From DATCZS01 sp036525795 (lineage in GTDB: Bacteria > Actinomycetota > Acidimicrobiia > Spongiisociales > ZC4RG35): a stretch of 64,000 bases of DNA. The notes under the pieces were generated by a model that was not told the DNA's origin, did no database searches, and was given only the letters and a program-made list of their open reading frames with translations. The stretch spans positions 41,287 to 105,286 of the forward strand of contig DATCZS010000043.1 of the NCBI GenBank assembly GCA_036525795.1, in the 5' to 3' direction. The translations under genes were made by a program, and so were the position numbers. Positions 34,337 through 42,451 of the stretch are shown here, piece by piece. Each line of letters begins with the position of its first letter. Position 1 is the first letter of the stretch.

Positions 34337-36355
34337 TCACACGGCGAGGTGGTGGAGCAAGAACCCGAACACGTGCGCCGACTCCTCGATCAGCTTGCCG
34401 GTCGGCTTCCCGAGCCCGTGGCCGGCCCGCATGTCCATCCGCAAAAGCAGCGGTTGCGCCGAGGCCCCTCCCGCGGCGTGCTGGACGGCGGCCGCCAGCT
34501 TCAGGGCGTGCATCGGCACCACGCGGTCGTCCCCCTCGGCCGTGGTGATCAGGAGCGGCGGCAGACCCGTGGCCTCCCCGGCCCGGTGGTAGGGCGAGTA
34601 CGCATTGAGCCACTCGAACGCCTCGGGGTCGGCGGCGTCTCCGTACTCCACCGTCCAGTACCGGCCTGCAGTGAAGTGCTGAAATCGCAGCATGTCGGTG
34701 ACGGGTACCTGCGAGACGACCGCCCCGAAAAGGTCGGGGCGCTGCAGCATGCATGCCGCCGTCAGCAGGCCCCCGTTCGAGCCGCCACGGATGCCCACCC
34801 CCCGGACACCGGCGATCCCCTCCTCGATCAGGGTCTCGGCGCAGGCGATGAAGTCGTCGAACACCTGCTGTTTGCTGCCGAGCATCCCCTGGCGGTGCCA
34901 CTCCTCGCCGAATTCGGCGCCCCCGCGCAGGTTGGCGACCGCCACCGTCCCGCCGGCCTCCAGATAGGCGAGCCGTCCCGGATGGAACATGGGGGTCAGG
35001 TTCACCGTGAACCCCCCGTACCCGAAGAGCTCCACCGGTCCGGGGCGGGGCGGGCCCGCAGGGCGGATCACGAACATCGGCACCAGCGTGCCGTCGGTGG
35101 ATCTCGCCCTCACCCGCTCGACGGTCAGCGAGGAGGGTTCGACCGGCGGCTCGGCACCCGCGAACACCCGTTGCCCGGACCCGTCGAGATGGAGCACCCT
35201 GGGCGGATACACAAAAGACTGGAATGCGAGGTAGATGTCCGGCTCGGCATTGGATCCGCTGACGCCGGTGATGGTCCCGAGGTCTGGCAGGGTCACCTCG
35301 CCGACCTGACTCCCTTCGAGGTCGAACAGCCGGACCCGGTGGGAGGCATCCTCGAGCACGGTCACCACCAGCTGCTCCGCGGCGAGGACGGCGAACTCGA
35401 TCGTCTCCTCTCCCTCCGGGACGATCTCGACCGGCCGGACCCCGGCGAGGGGCATCCGGACGATCCGGCGCCGAGGCGCATCGCGATCGGTGACGACCAC
35501 CAGGGCGTCCTCGATCGCGTCGATGACGTCATGGACGGCCACTCCGTGATCGACGACCCGGACCCACTCCTGTTCGGCACCTGTCTCCAGGGCATGGGCG
35601 AGCAGGCCATTCTCCCGCGACGTGCCGTTCCACTCCGCCAGCACCAGCCACCGGTCGTCCTGGGTCACGAACACGTCGTAGAGGAGGTCGGGATCCTCGG
35701 GGTTCTGGAACCACTCGACATCTTCGGCCTGGGGAGTCCCCAGGCGGTGAAACATCACTCTGTGATGGCGGGACGGCGCGCGGGAGGAGCGATCCTGTTC
35801 GGGAAAACGGCTGTAGAAGAACCCGTCGCCCCACCAGGCGATCGAGGTGAACTTCACATGCCGCAGCTCATCGGGGAGATCACAGCGGTCCTCCGTCGCC
35901 CGCACCCTGATCGTCTGCCAATCCGACCCCGCCTCGGCCACCGAGTACGCCCAATGACGCCCGTCCGGAGCGAGGCTGGAGTTCACGACCGCCGCCGCCC
36001 CGTCGTCGGAGAGGGCGTTGGGATCGAACAGCACCGTCTCTGCGCCGCCCTGTCTGATCCGGTAGGTGGGTTGGTCGTCTGATCCGGGGTTGTGAGCCCA
36101 GACGGTCACCCCGCGCCGGGTCACCGGAAGCTCGGTCCGGGGCACATCCCACAGTTCTGTCATCCGGCGACGCATCCTCGCCACCTCGGGCAACCCGTCC
36201 AGGTAGGTCCGGCTCAGCTCGTCCTGTGATGTCACGAAGGCGCGCGTCCTGGGATCGTCCGGATACTCGAGCCAGCGATACGGGTCGGGAACCGCCGTGC
36301 CGTGATAGTCGTCGACGACGGACTCCCGGACGGCAGCGGGATACTCAAACGGCAT
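34337..36355 (-). CDS. Prolyl oligopeptidase (S9A)
   Basis: This 672-residue serine peptidase cleaves short peptides after proline. The N-terminal YPAAVRESVVDDYHGTAVPDPYRWLE is typical, then a seven-bladed beta-propeller (about 70-400) that gates the active site, then an alpha/beta-hydrolase domain with catalytic Ser in GIRGGSNGGLLTAA, Asp in ITTAEGDDRVVP and His in MRAGHGLGK. No signal peptide is present, so it is cytosolic. TACCCT lies 6 nt before the ATG at 36355, with no Shine-Dalgarno. Confidence 0.93.
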   Translation of the reverse strand: MPFEYPAAVRESVVDDYHGTAVPDPYRWLEYPDDPRTRAFVTSQDELSRTYLDGLPEVARMRRRMTELWDVPRTELPVTRRGVTVWAHNPGSDDQPTYRIRQGGAETVLFDPNALSDDGAAAVVNSSLAPDGRHWAYSVAEAGSDWQTIRVRATEDRCDLPDELRHVKFTSIAWWGDGFFYSRFPEQDRSSRAPSRHHRVMFHRLGTPQAEDVEWFQNPEDPDLLYDVFVTQDDRWLVLAEWNGTSRENGLLAHALETGAEQEWVRVVDHGVAVHDVIDAIEDALVVVTDRDAPRRRIVRMPLAGVRPVEIVPEGEETIEFAVLAAEQLVVTVLEDASHRVRLFDLEGSQVGEVTLPDLGTITGVSGSNAEPDIYLAFQSFVYPPRVLHLDGSGQRVFAGAEPPVEPSSLTVERVRARSTDGTLVPMFVIRPAGPPRPGPVELFGYGGFTVNLTPMFHPGRLAYLEAGGTVAVANLRGGAEFGEEWHRQGMLGSKQQVFDDFIACAETLIEEGIAGVRGVGIRGGSNGGLLTAACMLQRPDLFGAVVSQVPVTDMLRFQHFTAGRYWTVEYGDAADPEAFEWLNAYSPYHRAGEATGLPPLLITTAEGDDRVVPMHALKLAAAVQHAAGGASAQPLLLRMDMRAGHGLGKPTGKLIEESAHVFGFLLHHLAV

Positions 36356-36361
36356 CGGGCG

Positions 36362-36367
36362 AGGGTA
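36362..36367 (-). promoter_or_regulatory. Putative leaderless -10 box (TACCCT) for S9A peptidase
   Basis: TACCCT on the minus strand is 6 nt before the ATG at 36355. It lies in the 39-bp gap after the small ORF at 36395-36664. Confidence 0.5.
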
Positions 36368-36394
36368 CTCGCCGCCTCCGTCGCACCCGCTGTC

Positions 36395-36664
36395 TCAGGC
36401 TCCTCGGGTGCGACGGGCGAGGATCAGATAGCGGCGGAGTCCACCGGGGAGCTCCTCGGAGGCGAGCACCTCTTCCCATTCGTGCAGCAACACCTGCATC
36501 TCATCGGGAAGAACGATCGTGTAGACCGTGTGGTACTCACGCACGAACCGACACTCCCGTTCCGATTGCCATCTCCGGCAGTACACCTGTCCGATGGCAG
36601 CACCGTTCACTGCAGAAGGTCCCAAAGCGGGGGCCGAACGGCCTCGATCCCCCGGCGATTCCAT
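36395..36664 (-). CDS. Hypothetical small protein, 89 aa
   Basis: The C-terminal two thirds (CRRWQSERECRFVREY, then TIVLPDEMQVLLHEWEEVL and GGLRRYLILARRTRGA) have protein-like composition and codon use. I see no known family; the basic C-terminus and two Cys are the only notable points. The ATG at 36664 is preceded by GGAGG with a 6-nt gap, which supports it over the open extension to 36760. Its 5' end lies under the promoter of the divergent conserved gene at 36706. It could be spurious. Confidence 0.45.
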   Translation of the reverse strand: MESPGDRGRSAPALGPSAVNGAAIGQVYCRRWQSERECRFVREYHTVYTIVLPDEMQVLLHEWEEVLASEELPGGLRRYLILARRTRGA

Positions 36665-36676
36665 CCGGGCCTCCGA

Positions 36677-36682
36677 TACGAT
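36677..36682 (+). promoter_or_regulatory. Putative leaderless -10 box (TACGAT)
   Basis: TACGAT is 6 nt before the ATG at 36689, which opens an 8-codon ORF that overlaps the start of the next gene. Confidence 0.5.
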
Positions 36683-36688
36683 GCCCCC

Positions 36689-36715
36689 ATGGCGGCCGTC
36701 GACCCGTGGCGCTGA
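36689..36715 (+). CDS. Possible 8-codon leaderless upstream peptide MAAVDPWR
   Basis: An ATG sits exactly where transcription should start from the TACGAT box. It is followed by seven more codons and a TGA at 36713-36715, and it overlaps the proposed GTG start (36706) of the next gene in a different frame. It could couple or attenuate translation of that gene. Alternatively it could be the real N-terminus of that gene, separated by a frameshift. Too short to judge by composition. Confidence 0.3.
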   Translation: MAAVDPWR

Positions 36716-37443
36716 GACGAACGAGAGCCCGAGGCCGCCCGACGTCGGCCAACGGCGCATCGTCGTTTCACCTGTGGTGGCATCCCGATCCGCCCCCGGC
36801 GCGGGCCGTCTCGGTCGACCTCGAGATCCTCGAACCCCCGGCCACGCCCGACCTGGTGTTCTGGGCGCTGCAGGTGTCCTTCGCCGACGGGATCCGGCGA
36901 TTCGGGGCAGGGCACGTCGGCCTGCAGTGGCACCGATCGCACCCGGGTGGAACCGCCGTCAACTGGGGCGGCTATCGCGACGGTGGCGGCGAACTCGACG
37001 GAACCGAGTCTCCCCTCGGTTCTTCGACCGGCAACCCCAACACCCGTGACTTCCGATGGGAGCCCGGAGTCGTGTACACGCTGGCGGTCCGGCCGGGGCT
37101 CTCCCCTGGCTGGTGGCGCGCCTCGATTCGCAATCGGTCGACCGGGGTCGACCAGGTCATCCGCGAGCTGCGGGGAGGCGGCTCGCACCTGCTGGCACCG
37201 GTCGTGTGGTCGGAGGTGTTCGCTCCGTGTGACGCTCCACCCTCGGCGGTTCGGTGGAGCACCCCGGCGCTCGACCTCGTCAGCGGAGCGCGGTGGGAGC
37301 CGTCCGGGTTCCGGGCGACCTATCAGTCTGTCGCCGACGGCGGCTGCTCCAACACCACGGTGTTCGGCGACGGGATCGGCGTGGTACAGCGAACCTCGAC
37401 CGAGCGGCGCATCGCTCCGGGACGGGTGGTGCCCGTCTTCTGA
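36706..37443 (+). CDS. Conserved hypothetical protein (actinobacterial, Trp-rich)
   Basis: This protein of about 245 residues has no signal peptide. FHLWWHPDPP opens the fold, then FWALQVSFADG, HVGLQWHRSHPGGTAVNWGGY, NTRDFRWEPGVVYTLAV, WWRASIRNRSTG and VVWSEVFAPCDAPPSAVRWS. The pattern of Trp-rich beta strands suggests a lectin- or glycosidase-like beta sandwich. I have seen this pattern as a conserved unknown in actinomycetes and cannot give a function. The start is uncertain: GTG 36706 is the nearest in-frame start to the conserved region and lies inside an 8-codon upstream ORF. The frame is open far upstream but overlaps the promoter region. Confidence 0.65.
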   Translation: MALRRTRARGRPTSANGASSFHLWWHPDPPPARAVSVDLEILEPPATPDLVFWALQVSFADGIRRFGAGHVGLQWHRSHPGGTAVNWGGYRDGGGELDGTESPLGSSTGNPNTRDFRWEPGVVYTLAVRPGLSPGWWRASIRNRSTGVDQVIRELRGGGSHLLAPVVWSEVFAPCDAPPSAVRWSTPALDLVSGARWEPSGFRATYQSVADGGCSNTTVFGDGIGVVQRTSTERRIAPGRVVPVF

Positions 37444-37546
37444 CGCCCGGTCGCGATGCACTCCCGCCACGGAGAGTGGTGACGGTCGAGCCCGGGAGAA
37501 CGGGCCCCACCGCCCCGCCCGCTCCCCGATTGGCGGCAGATGCCCC

Positions 37547-37552
37547 TAGTCT
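37547..37552 (+). promoter_or_regulatory. Putative leaderless -10 box (TAGTCT)
   Basis: TAGTCT is 7 nt before the ATG at 37560 of the FKBP lipoprotein. Confidence 0.55.
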
Positions 37553-37559
37553 CGCCGGA

Positions 37560-38105
37560 ATGCGACTCCTCCTTGCCTTCTTCCTCGTCACGCTCGCCGC
37601 GTGCGGTGCCGCGTCCTCGGAGGCGACCGTGCCCGCCGAGACGACCACCACCACCGGCCCGGCGCCGACGACGACCCCCGCCCCGGAGGACGAGGCCCGT
37701 CGGGCGGGCGAGGGGGACACGGTCTCGGTCCACTACCGGGGAACCCTCGACGATGGGACCGAGTTCGACAGCTCGGCGGGCCGCGATCCCCTCCAATTCG
37801 TCGTGGGGAGCGGCCAGGTGATCTCCGGATTCGACGACGCGGTGCGGGGGCTGGGCGTCGGGGAGTCGGTCACCGTCCGGATCCCGCCCGAGGAGGCCTA
37901 CGGGCTGCGATCCGAAGAGGCCATCATCGAGGTGCCCGCCGACCAGGCCCCCGAGGGCCTCCAGGTGGGCGAGCAGGTCCAGCTGGCCACCGGAGGGCGG
38001 GCCACGGTCCTGGAGGTTCGAGAAGACGCCGTGGTCATCGACGCCAACCATCCGCTCGCCGGGGAGGCACTCACCTTCGAGATCGAGCTCGTGTCGATCG
38101 GCTGA
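37560..38105 (+). CDS. FKBP-type peptidyl-prolyl isomerase, lipoprotein
   Basis: This 181-residue exported foldase has a signal peptide with lipobox LAAC (Cys15), a Thr/Pro linker (about 22-42), then an FKBP domain in GEGDTVSVHYRGTLDDGTEFDSS and FVVGSGQVISGFDDAVRGL. The flap is replaced by an insert, PPEEAYGLRSEEAIIEVPADQAP, of the SlyD/FkpB (IF domain) type. The LAGEALTFEIELV ending matches SlyD-like proteins. It probably catalyses proline isomerisation in exported proteins. It ends 6 bp from the convergent aldehyde dehydrogenase. Confidence 0.9.
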   Translation: MRLLLAFFLVTLAACGAASSEATVPAETTTTTGPAPTTTPAPEDEARRAGEGDTVSVHYRGTLDDGTEFDSSAGRDPLQFVVGSGQVISGFDDAVRGLGVGESVTVRIPPEEAYGLRSEEAIIEVPADQAPEGLQVGEQVQLATGGRATVLEVREDAVVIDANHPLAGEALTFEIELVSIG

Positions 38106-38111
38106 TCGGGC

Positions 38112-39842
38112 TCACCCGCGAACCGCCCGGGCGGCCACCTTGAGGGTGGAGAGGATGCCCGGATCTGCCTCGTGGTCGGTGAGCGCCTGGAGCGTGCGGT
38201 GCGCATTCCGGTTTGTCCCGAACCAGACCGGCTTGGGAAACGCCCGGAACGGGGCCCGCACCACCGACTTGAGCGGCCTGTCGAAGAGCAACGCGTTGTG
38301 GACCGTTCCCCGACCGGACTGGATGTCGTCGAGGGTGTGGCCCGGATACGCACCCCAGGTGGTTGTCACGGCCGCATAGGCCACCGCCACCCAGATGTTG
38401 ACCGACACGCTCCCGTAGCGCAGGTCGGCGATCGCCCGTTCGACCGCGTCGGCCACCAGCGGATCCTTCATCGAATCGGGATGCACGATGATCGTGGCGC
38501 CCAGCGTCCCCCACAGCCGCTCGTTGGCGAATCGAACCGCGCGGTCGACGTAGTCGGCCACCGACGACGCCGGCAGCGCCATCTCGGAGAACACGCCGGA
38601 GAAGCACTCCGTCTCGAAGCACATCCCGATCGGGTCGTCGTGATCCACCGACACCAGCGTCCACGGCAGCGCCTCGTCCGTGCGAACACCGATCCGGCTG
38701 ACCGCCCCGCCGTAGGCGTCGACGTACATCTGCCATCGCTCCTCCGCCCCCGGGTAGTAGGCCGGTCGGGTGGGAATCCGGCGAAGGGCGGCCACGATCT
38801 CCCGCTTGAGGGCATCTCGCCGGTCCCATCCGTCGTAGGTGATGAGCAGACGGTTGGCGACGCAGTTGAAGCCCGCATTGTGGGTCAGACCGGAAGCGAT
38901 GTTCTCCCCCTGGAATCGGAGGTCGGACTCCGACCACGGCCCGGGAACCACGATCACCGGGGTCACGCTCCCCAGCTCGCTGGTGATCGGCTTCTCGAGG
39001 CGGGGCCGACCCTCCCTCTTGCGGAGGGCGCCCTCCTCTCCCGCCCCGAACACGATGGAATCGTGGGCCTTGTCGGATCCGGTGAGGTGGATGGTGTCGA
39101 CCCACGGATGGTCGACGAGGAACCGGCCGACATCCGCCCCGCCGTAGGCGATCGACAGGAATCCGCCCTCGATGAACCCGGCCAGTGCCCGCTCCAGCAT
39201 CGGTCCGACCCACTCGTTGACCGGGTTGAGCTTGAGCAGCACGACGGAGTTCTCGGCCAGCAGTTTGGTGAGGGCGTCCATGGCCGGAATCGACGCGATG
39301 TTGCCTGCGCCGAGCACCAAGGACACGGTCCCCTCGCGATCGGCACCTCGATAGGCGGATGCCACGTGGTCTCTGAGGTTCTCGGGTGTCACCCCGTCCT
39401 GCATCCACACCTCGCCCTTGATGCCCAAGAAGAGCATCGCGTCCCACAGGTCGGTGGGGAACACCCCGACCGTGGTGATCCCGTCCTCGCGACGCCTCGC
39501 CTTGCGGGTGGGCGGAGAGCCGGTTGCGGCGATCGACTCGAGCGTCCGGGCCATCAGTCGAAGCAGACGGATGGTGAGGGCCGGGCCGGACTGCCACTCC
39601 TCGCCGGCCACCGGGGCCGACACGTCGATCCCCTTGGCGGCGCAGGCCACCGTGACCCACTCCTCGGCCACCGCCCGGGTGTCCCGTATGGCTCGTTCCA
39701 GCAGTCTGATGCGCTCGACGATCGGGGTGGTGGCCCACCGGGCCCTGGCATCCACCAGCCCCGAGAGCCGCCCATGAAGGTGGTCCATGGTGGTCTGGGA
39801 AACGATGTGCTGGGCTTCGGGGATGGCGATTGTTCCGCGCAT
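38112..39842 (-). CDS. Aldehyde dehydrogenase family protein (large, atypical)
   Basis: This 576-residue NAD(P)-dependent dehydrogenase-fold protein carries Rossmann VLGAGNIASIPAMDAL, the family Lys-Leu-Asn segment VVLLKLNPVN, the catalytic Glu in ITSELGSVTPVIV, the nucleophile Cys in HNAGFNCVANRLLI and a C-terminal FFSG-like FETECFSGVFSE. The spacing is typical, but the protein is about 80 residues longer than ordinary ALDHs, and LTGSDKAHDSIVFG replaces the usual FTGS loop with a longer one. The substrate is unknown. The ATG at 39842 has GGAGAGG 8 nt upstream. It lies downstream of the E1 alpha/beta genes but is separated by a hairpin. Confidence 0.85.
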   Translation of the reverse strand: MRGTIAIPEAQHIVSQTTMDHLHGRLSGLVDARARWATTPIVERIRLLERAIRDTRAVAEEWVTVACAAKGIDVSAPVAGEEWQSGPALTIRLLRLMARTLESIAATGSPPTRKARRREDGITTVGVFPTDLWDAMLFLGIKGEVWMQDGVTPENLRDHVASAYRGADREGTVSLVLGAGNIASIPAMDALTKLLAENSVVLLKLNPVNEWVGPMLERALAGFIEGGFLSIAYGGADVGRFLVDHPWVDTIHLTGSDKAHDSIVFGAGEEGALRKREGRPRLEKPITSELGSVTPVIVVPGPWSESDLRFQGENIASGLTHNAGFNCVANRLLITYDGWDRRDALKREIVAALRRIPTRPAYYPGAEERWQMYVDAYGGAVSRIGVRTDEALPWTLVSVDHDDPIGMCFETECFSGVFSEMALPASSVADYVDRAVRFANERLWGTLGATIIVHPDSMKDPLVADAVERAIADLRYGSVSVNIWVAVAYAAVTTTWGAYPGHTLDDIQSGRGTVHNALLFDRPLKSVVRAPFRAFPKPVWFGTNRNAHRTLQALTDHEADPGILSTLKVAARAVRG

Positions 39843-39968
39843 GTCCCGGCCTCTCCGTCGGGGCCCTCAGGCTAGCGGCAACGCCGCATCAGATGACCCG
39901 CCGGCGAGCCTGAATTCGATCCGGAGCCCGAGCCTCACCCGGCGCGCCGGGTCGGCCGGCGAGGAAGA

Positions 39969-39995
39969 CCCTGGGGGCGTATTCCGCCCCCGGGG
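39969..39995 (-). terminator. GC hairpin downstream of E1 beta gene
   Basis: Stem of about 11 bp (one G-T pair) with loop TATTC, just after the E1 beta stop at 40002. No U-run follows, so it may work as a Rho-independent terminator only weakly. Confidence 0.45.
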
Positions 39996-40001
39996 GGGAC
40001 G

Positions 40002-41021
40002 TCAGTACGCCGCCAGCCTCCGGGCCGCGGCCTCGATCTTGGCGGCATCCGGACGGTAGGCGTCTTCGAGGGGCGGGCTGAACGGGACGGGCACGTCGAC
40101 TCCCCCGAGACGCACCACCGGACCGTCGAGCGATTCGAAGGCCTCTTCGGCGATCAACGCCGCCACCTCCGCCCCCACCCCCGCCAGGCGGTTGGCGGCG
40201 TGGCACACGATCACTTTTCCTGTGTGCGCCGCCGCCGCAAGGATCGCCTCCTCGTCGAGCGGCTTGAGGGTGCGCAGATCCACCACGGTGGCGTGGACGC
40301 CGTCGGCCGCGAGGCGATCGGCCGCGGCGAGGGCTTCGCGCACCATGGTGCCGTAGGCGATGATCGTGAGGTCGTCACCGCGCCGGGGGACCGCAGCCGA
40401 TCCGATCGGCACGACGTGTTCCCCGACCGGCACCGACTCGCGAACCGAGCGATACAGCGGCTTCGCCTCGAAGTAGATGACGGGGTTGTCGTCACGGATG
40501 GCGGCCGTCAGCAGGCCCTTGGCGTCGGCCGGGGTGGCGGGCGCCACCACCTTCAGCCCCGGAGTGTGAACGAACCAGGCCTCGGGGTTCTGGCTGTGAA
40601 ACGGGCCCGAGCGGATGCCGCCGTCGCTCGGGGCCCGAACCACCCAGGGCACGGCTCCGCCCCACCGGTAGTGGGCGGTTGCGGCGAACTGCACGATCGC
40701 GTCGAACGCCGTCGAGATGAAGTCGGCGAACTGCATCTCGACGATGGGCCGCAACCCCATGAGCGCCATCCCGGTCGCCATTCCGGTGAACGAGAGTTCG
40801 GCGATGGGCGTGTTGAGCACCCGATCGTCGCCGAAGCGGTCGGCCAGCCCCTTGGTGACCTTGAATGCGCCCCCAAACGAACCGCCCACGTCCTCGCCGA
40901 GCACCAGCACTCGGTCATCTCTCTCCATCTCCTCGGAGATGGCCTCGGCGATCGCCTCCCGGTAGGTGATCTCCCGGCCCGTCGACCTCTCGATCGCGGC
41001 GAATCCGAAGTTCTCGCTCAC
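40002..41021 (-). CDS. 2-oxoacid dehydrogenase E1 component, beta subunit
   Basis: This 339-residue transketolase-like subunit shows ITYREAIAEAISEEMERD, VLVLGEDVGGSFGGAFKVTKGL, TPIAELSFTGMATGMALMGLRPIVEMQFADF, and FEAKPLYR with the C-terminal VDLRTLKPLDEEAIL. It pairs with the alpha subunit encoded just upstream to decarboxylate a 2-oxo acid with thiamine diphosphate. The pyruvate, branched-chain and acetoin enzymes share these motifs and cannot be separated by eye. The GTG start overlaps the alpha stop (GTGA). No E2 or E3 gene is in the window. Confidence 0.9.
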   Translation of the reverse strand: MSENFGFAAIERSTGREITYREAIAEAISEEMERDDRVLVLGEDVGGSFGGAFKVTKGLADRFGDDRVLNTPIAELSFTGMATGMALMGLRPIVEMQFADFISTAFDAIVQFAATAHYRWGGAVPWVVRAPSDGGIRSGPFHSQNPEAWFVHTPGLKVVAPATPADAKGLLTAAIRDDNPVIYFEAKPLYRSVRESVPVGEHVVPIGSAAVPRRGDDLTIIAYGTMVREALAAADRLAADGVHATVVDLRTLKPLDEEAILAAAAHTGKVIVCHAANRLAGVGAEVAALIAEEAFESLDGPVVRLGGVDVPVPFSPPLEDAYRPDAAKIEAAARRLAAY

Positions 41022-41968
41022 GCGTACACCCCGGCCTTCAGCCCGTCCGGGTCTGGCCACGGCGCCGCCTCGGCGGCGGCGATCGCCCGCTGCGCCCGCT
41101 CGCGGCAGTCGCGATCGATCCGATCCAACTCCGCCGGCGTGGTGTCGCCCCTGTCGATCAGGCGTCTTCCGAAGACCAGCAGCGGATCCCGCCGCTCCCA
41201 TCGGGCCAGGAGGTCGGGCGGCACGTATTCGGCGCCGTCGTGGATGGCGTGACCGCGCATCCGCATGGTCACGGCCTCGATCGCCGACGGGCCTTCTCCG
41301 GCGCGGGCCCGCTCGATCGCCTCGGTGGCGGCGGCGTACACCACCTCGATGTCGTTTCCATCCACTGTCACCGATCGCACCCCGTGCGCGCGGGCCTTGG
41401 CGGCGAAATCGGTCACGGCCGTCTGCTGGTGGAGCGGTGTCGAGTAGGCGTACTGATTGTTCTCGATGACGACGACGAAGGGAGCCCGATACAGCGCCGC
41501 CATGTTCAGCGTCTCGTGGAATGCTCCGGCGGTCGTGCCCCCGTCGCCGACGAAGGTGAGCGCCACCCGCGCTTCCCGCCGGTGGCGGAACGCCATCGCC
41601 GCTCCCAGGGTCGCCGGCAGCGACTGGGGGAGATGACTGATGAACCCGATGATCCCCAGGCTCAGGTCCCCCATCCCGTGGAGGTTGGCGTCGCGCCCGG
41701 CCGTCACTCCGGTGGCACGGCCGAGGAGATTGCCGACGACGCGCTCCATCGTCATTCCTCGCACGAGGTAGGTTCCGAGATCGCGATGCATCGGCGCGAC
41801 GACGTCGTCCGGCCCGAGCGCCAGCCCGGCACCCACTGCAATCGCCTCGTGGCCCCGGCCGCTGAACACGCCCCCGACGCCTCGACCCTGCTTCCACAGC
41901 GCCATGACCGCGTCATCCAGGCGGCGGGTGAGGCTCATCCACCGATACAGCTCGAGACCGTCTGCCAC
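41018..41968 (-). CDS. 2-oxoacid dehydrogenase E1 component, alpha subunit
   Basis: This 316-residue TPP-binding subunit has FVGDGGTTAGAFHETLNMAALY, then VVVIENNQYAYSTP, the GDG-x(about 27)-N motif for Mg-thiamine diphosphate. SGRGHEAIAVGAG, MHRDLGTYLVRG and the phosphorylation-loop-like RMRGHAIHDGAEYVP are also present. It is shorter than branched-chain E1 alpha (about 400 residues) and closest in length to acetoin/pyruvate E1 alpha. The start is the GTG at 41968 (GGGAG about 8 nt upstream; the protein then begins VADGLELYRWM). It is first gene of a two-gene operon with the beta subunit. Confidence 0.9.
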   Translation of the reverse strand: MADGLELYRWMSLTRRLDDAVMALWKQGRGVGGVFSGRGHEAIAVGAGLALGPDDVVAPMHRDLGTYLVRGMTMERVVGNLLGRATGVTAGRDANLHGMGDLSLGIIGFISHLPQSLPATLGAAMAFRHRREARVALTFVGDGGTTAGAFHETLNMAALYRAPFVVVIENNQYAYSTPLHQQTAVTDFAAKARAHGVRSVTVDGNDIEVVYAAATEAIERARAGEGPSAIEAVTMRMRGHAIHDGAEYVPPDLLARWERRDPLLVFGRRLIDRGDTTPAELDRIDRDCRERAQRAIAAAEAAPWPDPDGLKAGVYA

Positions 41969-42089
41969 TCCACGCTCCCGTGTCGCTGCCGGAAGCCTAG
42001 AACTCTTCGCAATCCGCGGGCGGGGAGCGATCGACCGGCGCCGCGTACCGCTGCCAGGACGGCCCCCGATCTCCCGGACGGAGCGGGGG

Positions 42090-42095
42090 TATGGT
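42090..42095 (+). promoter_or_regulatory. Putative leaderless -10 box (TATGGT)
   Basis: TATGGT is 6 nt before the GTG at 42102. Confidence 0.45.
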
Positions 42096-42101
42096 CGAAG
42101 C

Positions 42102-42418
42102 GTGCCGTTCCCGAACTGGCTCGCCAGGGTGAATCGCCGCTTCACCAATCGGATCCTCATCCGGGCAGCCGATCGACCGCCCTTCGCCGCTCTCACCCAC
42201 ACCGGGCGGGCGTCGGGGCGGCGCTACCGGATCCCGCTCAACGCCTTCCCCACCCCGACCGGGTTCGTCCTCCCCGCCACCTACGGCACCGGTGCCGACT
42301 GGGTGCGGAACGTGCTGGCGGCGGGCGAGGCCACCCTCGAGTTCCGGGGTCGTTCCTGAAGATCCTCCGTGTGGACGACTTCGTCGTGTGTCACGCCGAC
42401 CTCGGTCGGACGGCGTGA
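42102..42418 (+). pseudogene. Deazaflavin-dependent nitroreductase-family gene, internally deleted and frameshifted
   Basis: From GTG 42102 the frame encodes FAALTHTGRASGRRYRIPLNAFPTPTGFVLPATYG, then DWVRNVLAAGEATLEFRGRS, the start of an F420/deazaflavin-dependent nitroreductase-like (PNPOx-fold) protein, and stops at 42359 after 85 residues. The expected C-terminal helix appears immediately in another frame (FLKILRVDDFVVCHADLG, ending at 42418). About 20-25 family residues that should lie between are missing, so the gene looks like a deletion plus frameshift. Family length is usually 110-150 residues. A truncated but still expressed protein is possible. Confidence 0.65.
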
Positions 42419-42421
42419 GAA

Positions 42422-42450
42422 GGAGGAGGCCGGCCCGAACCGGCTCCTCT
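42422..42450. terminator. Hairpin between convergent genes
   Basis: GGAGGAGGCCGG and CCGGCTCCTC arms pair with one bulged G around a CCCGAA loop, between the decayed oxidoreductase gene and the end of the DUF368 gene. It could end transcription on either strand. No clear T-run. Confidence 0.5.
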
Positions 42451-42451
42451 C

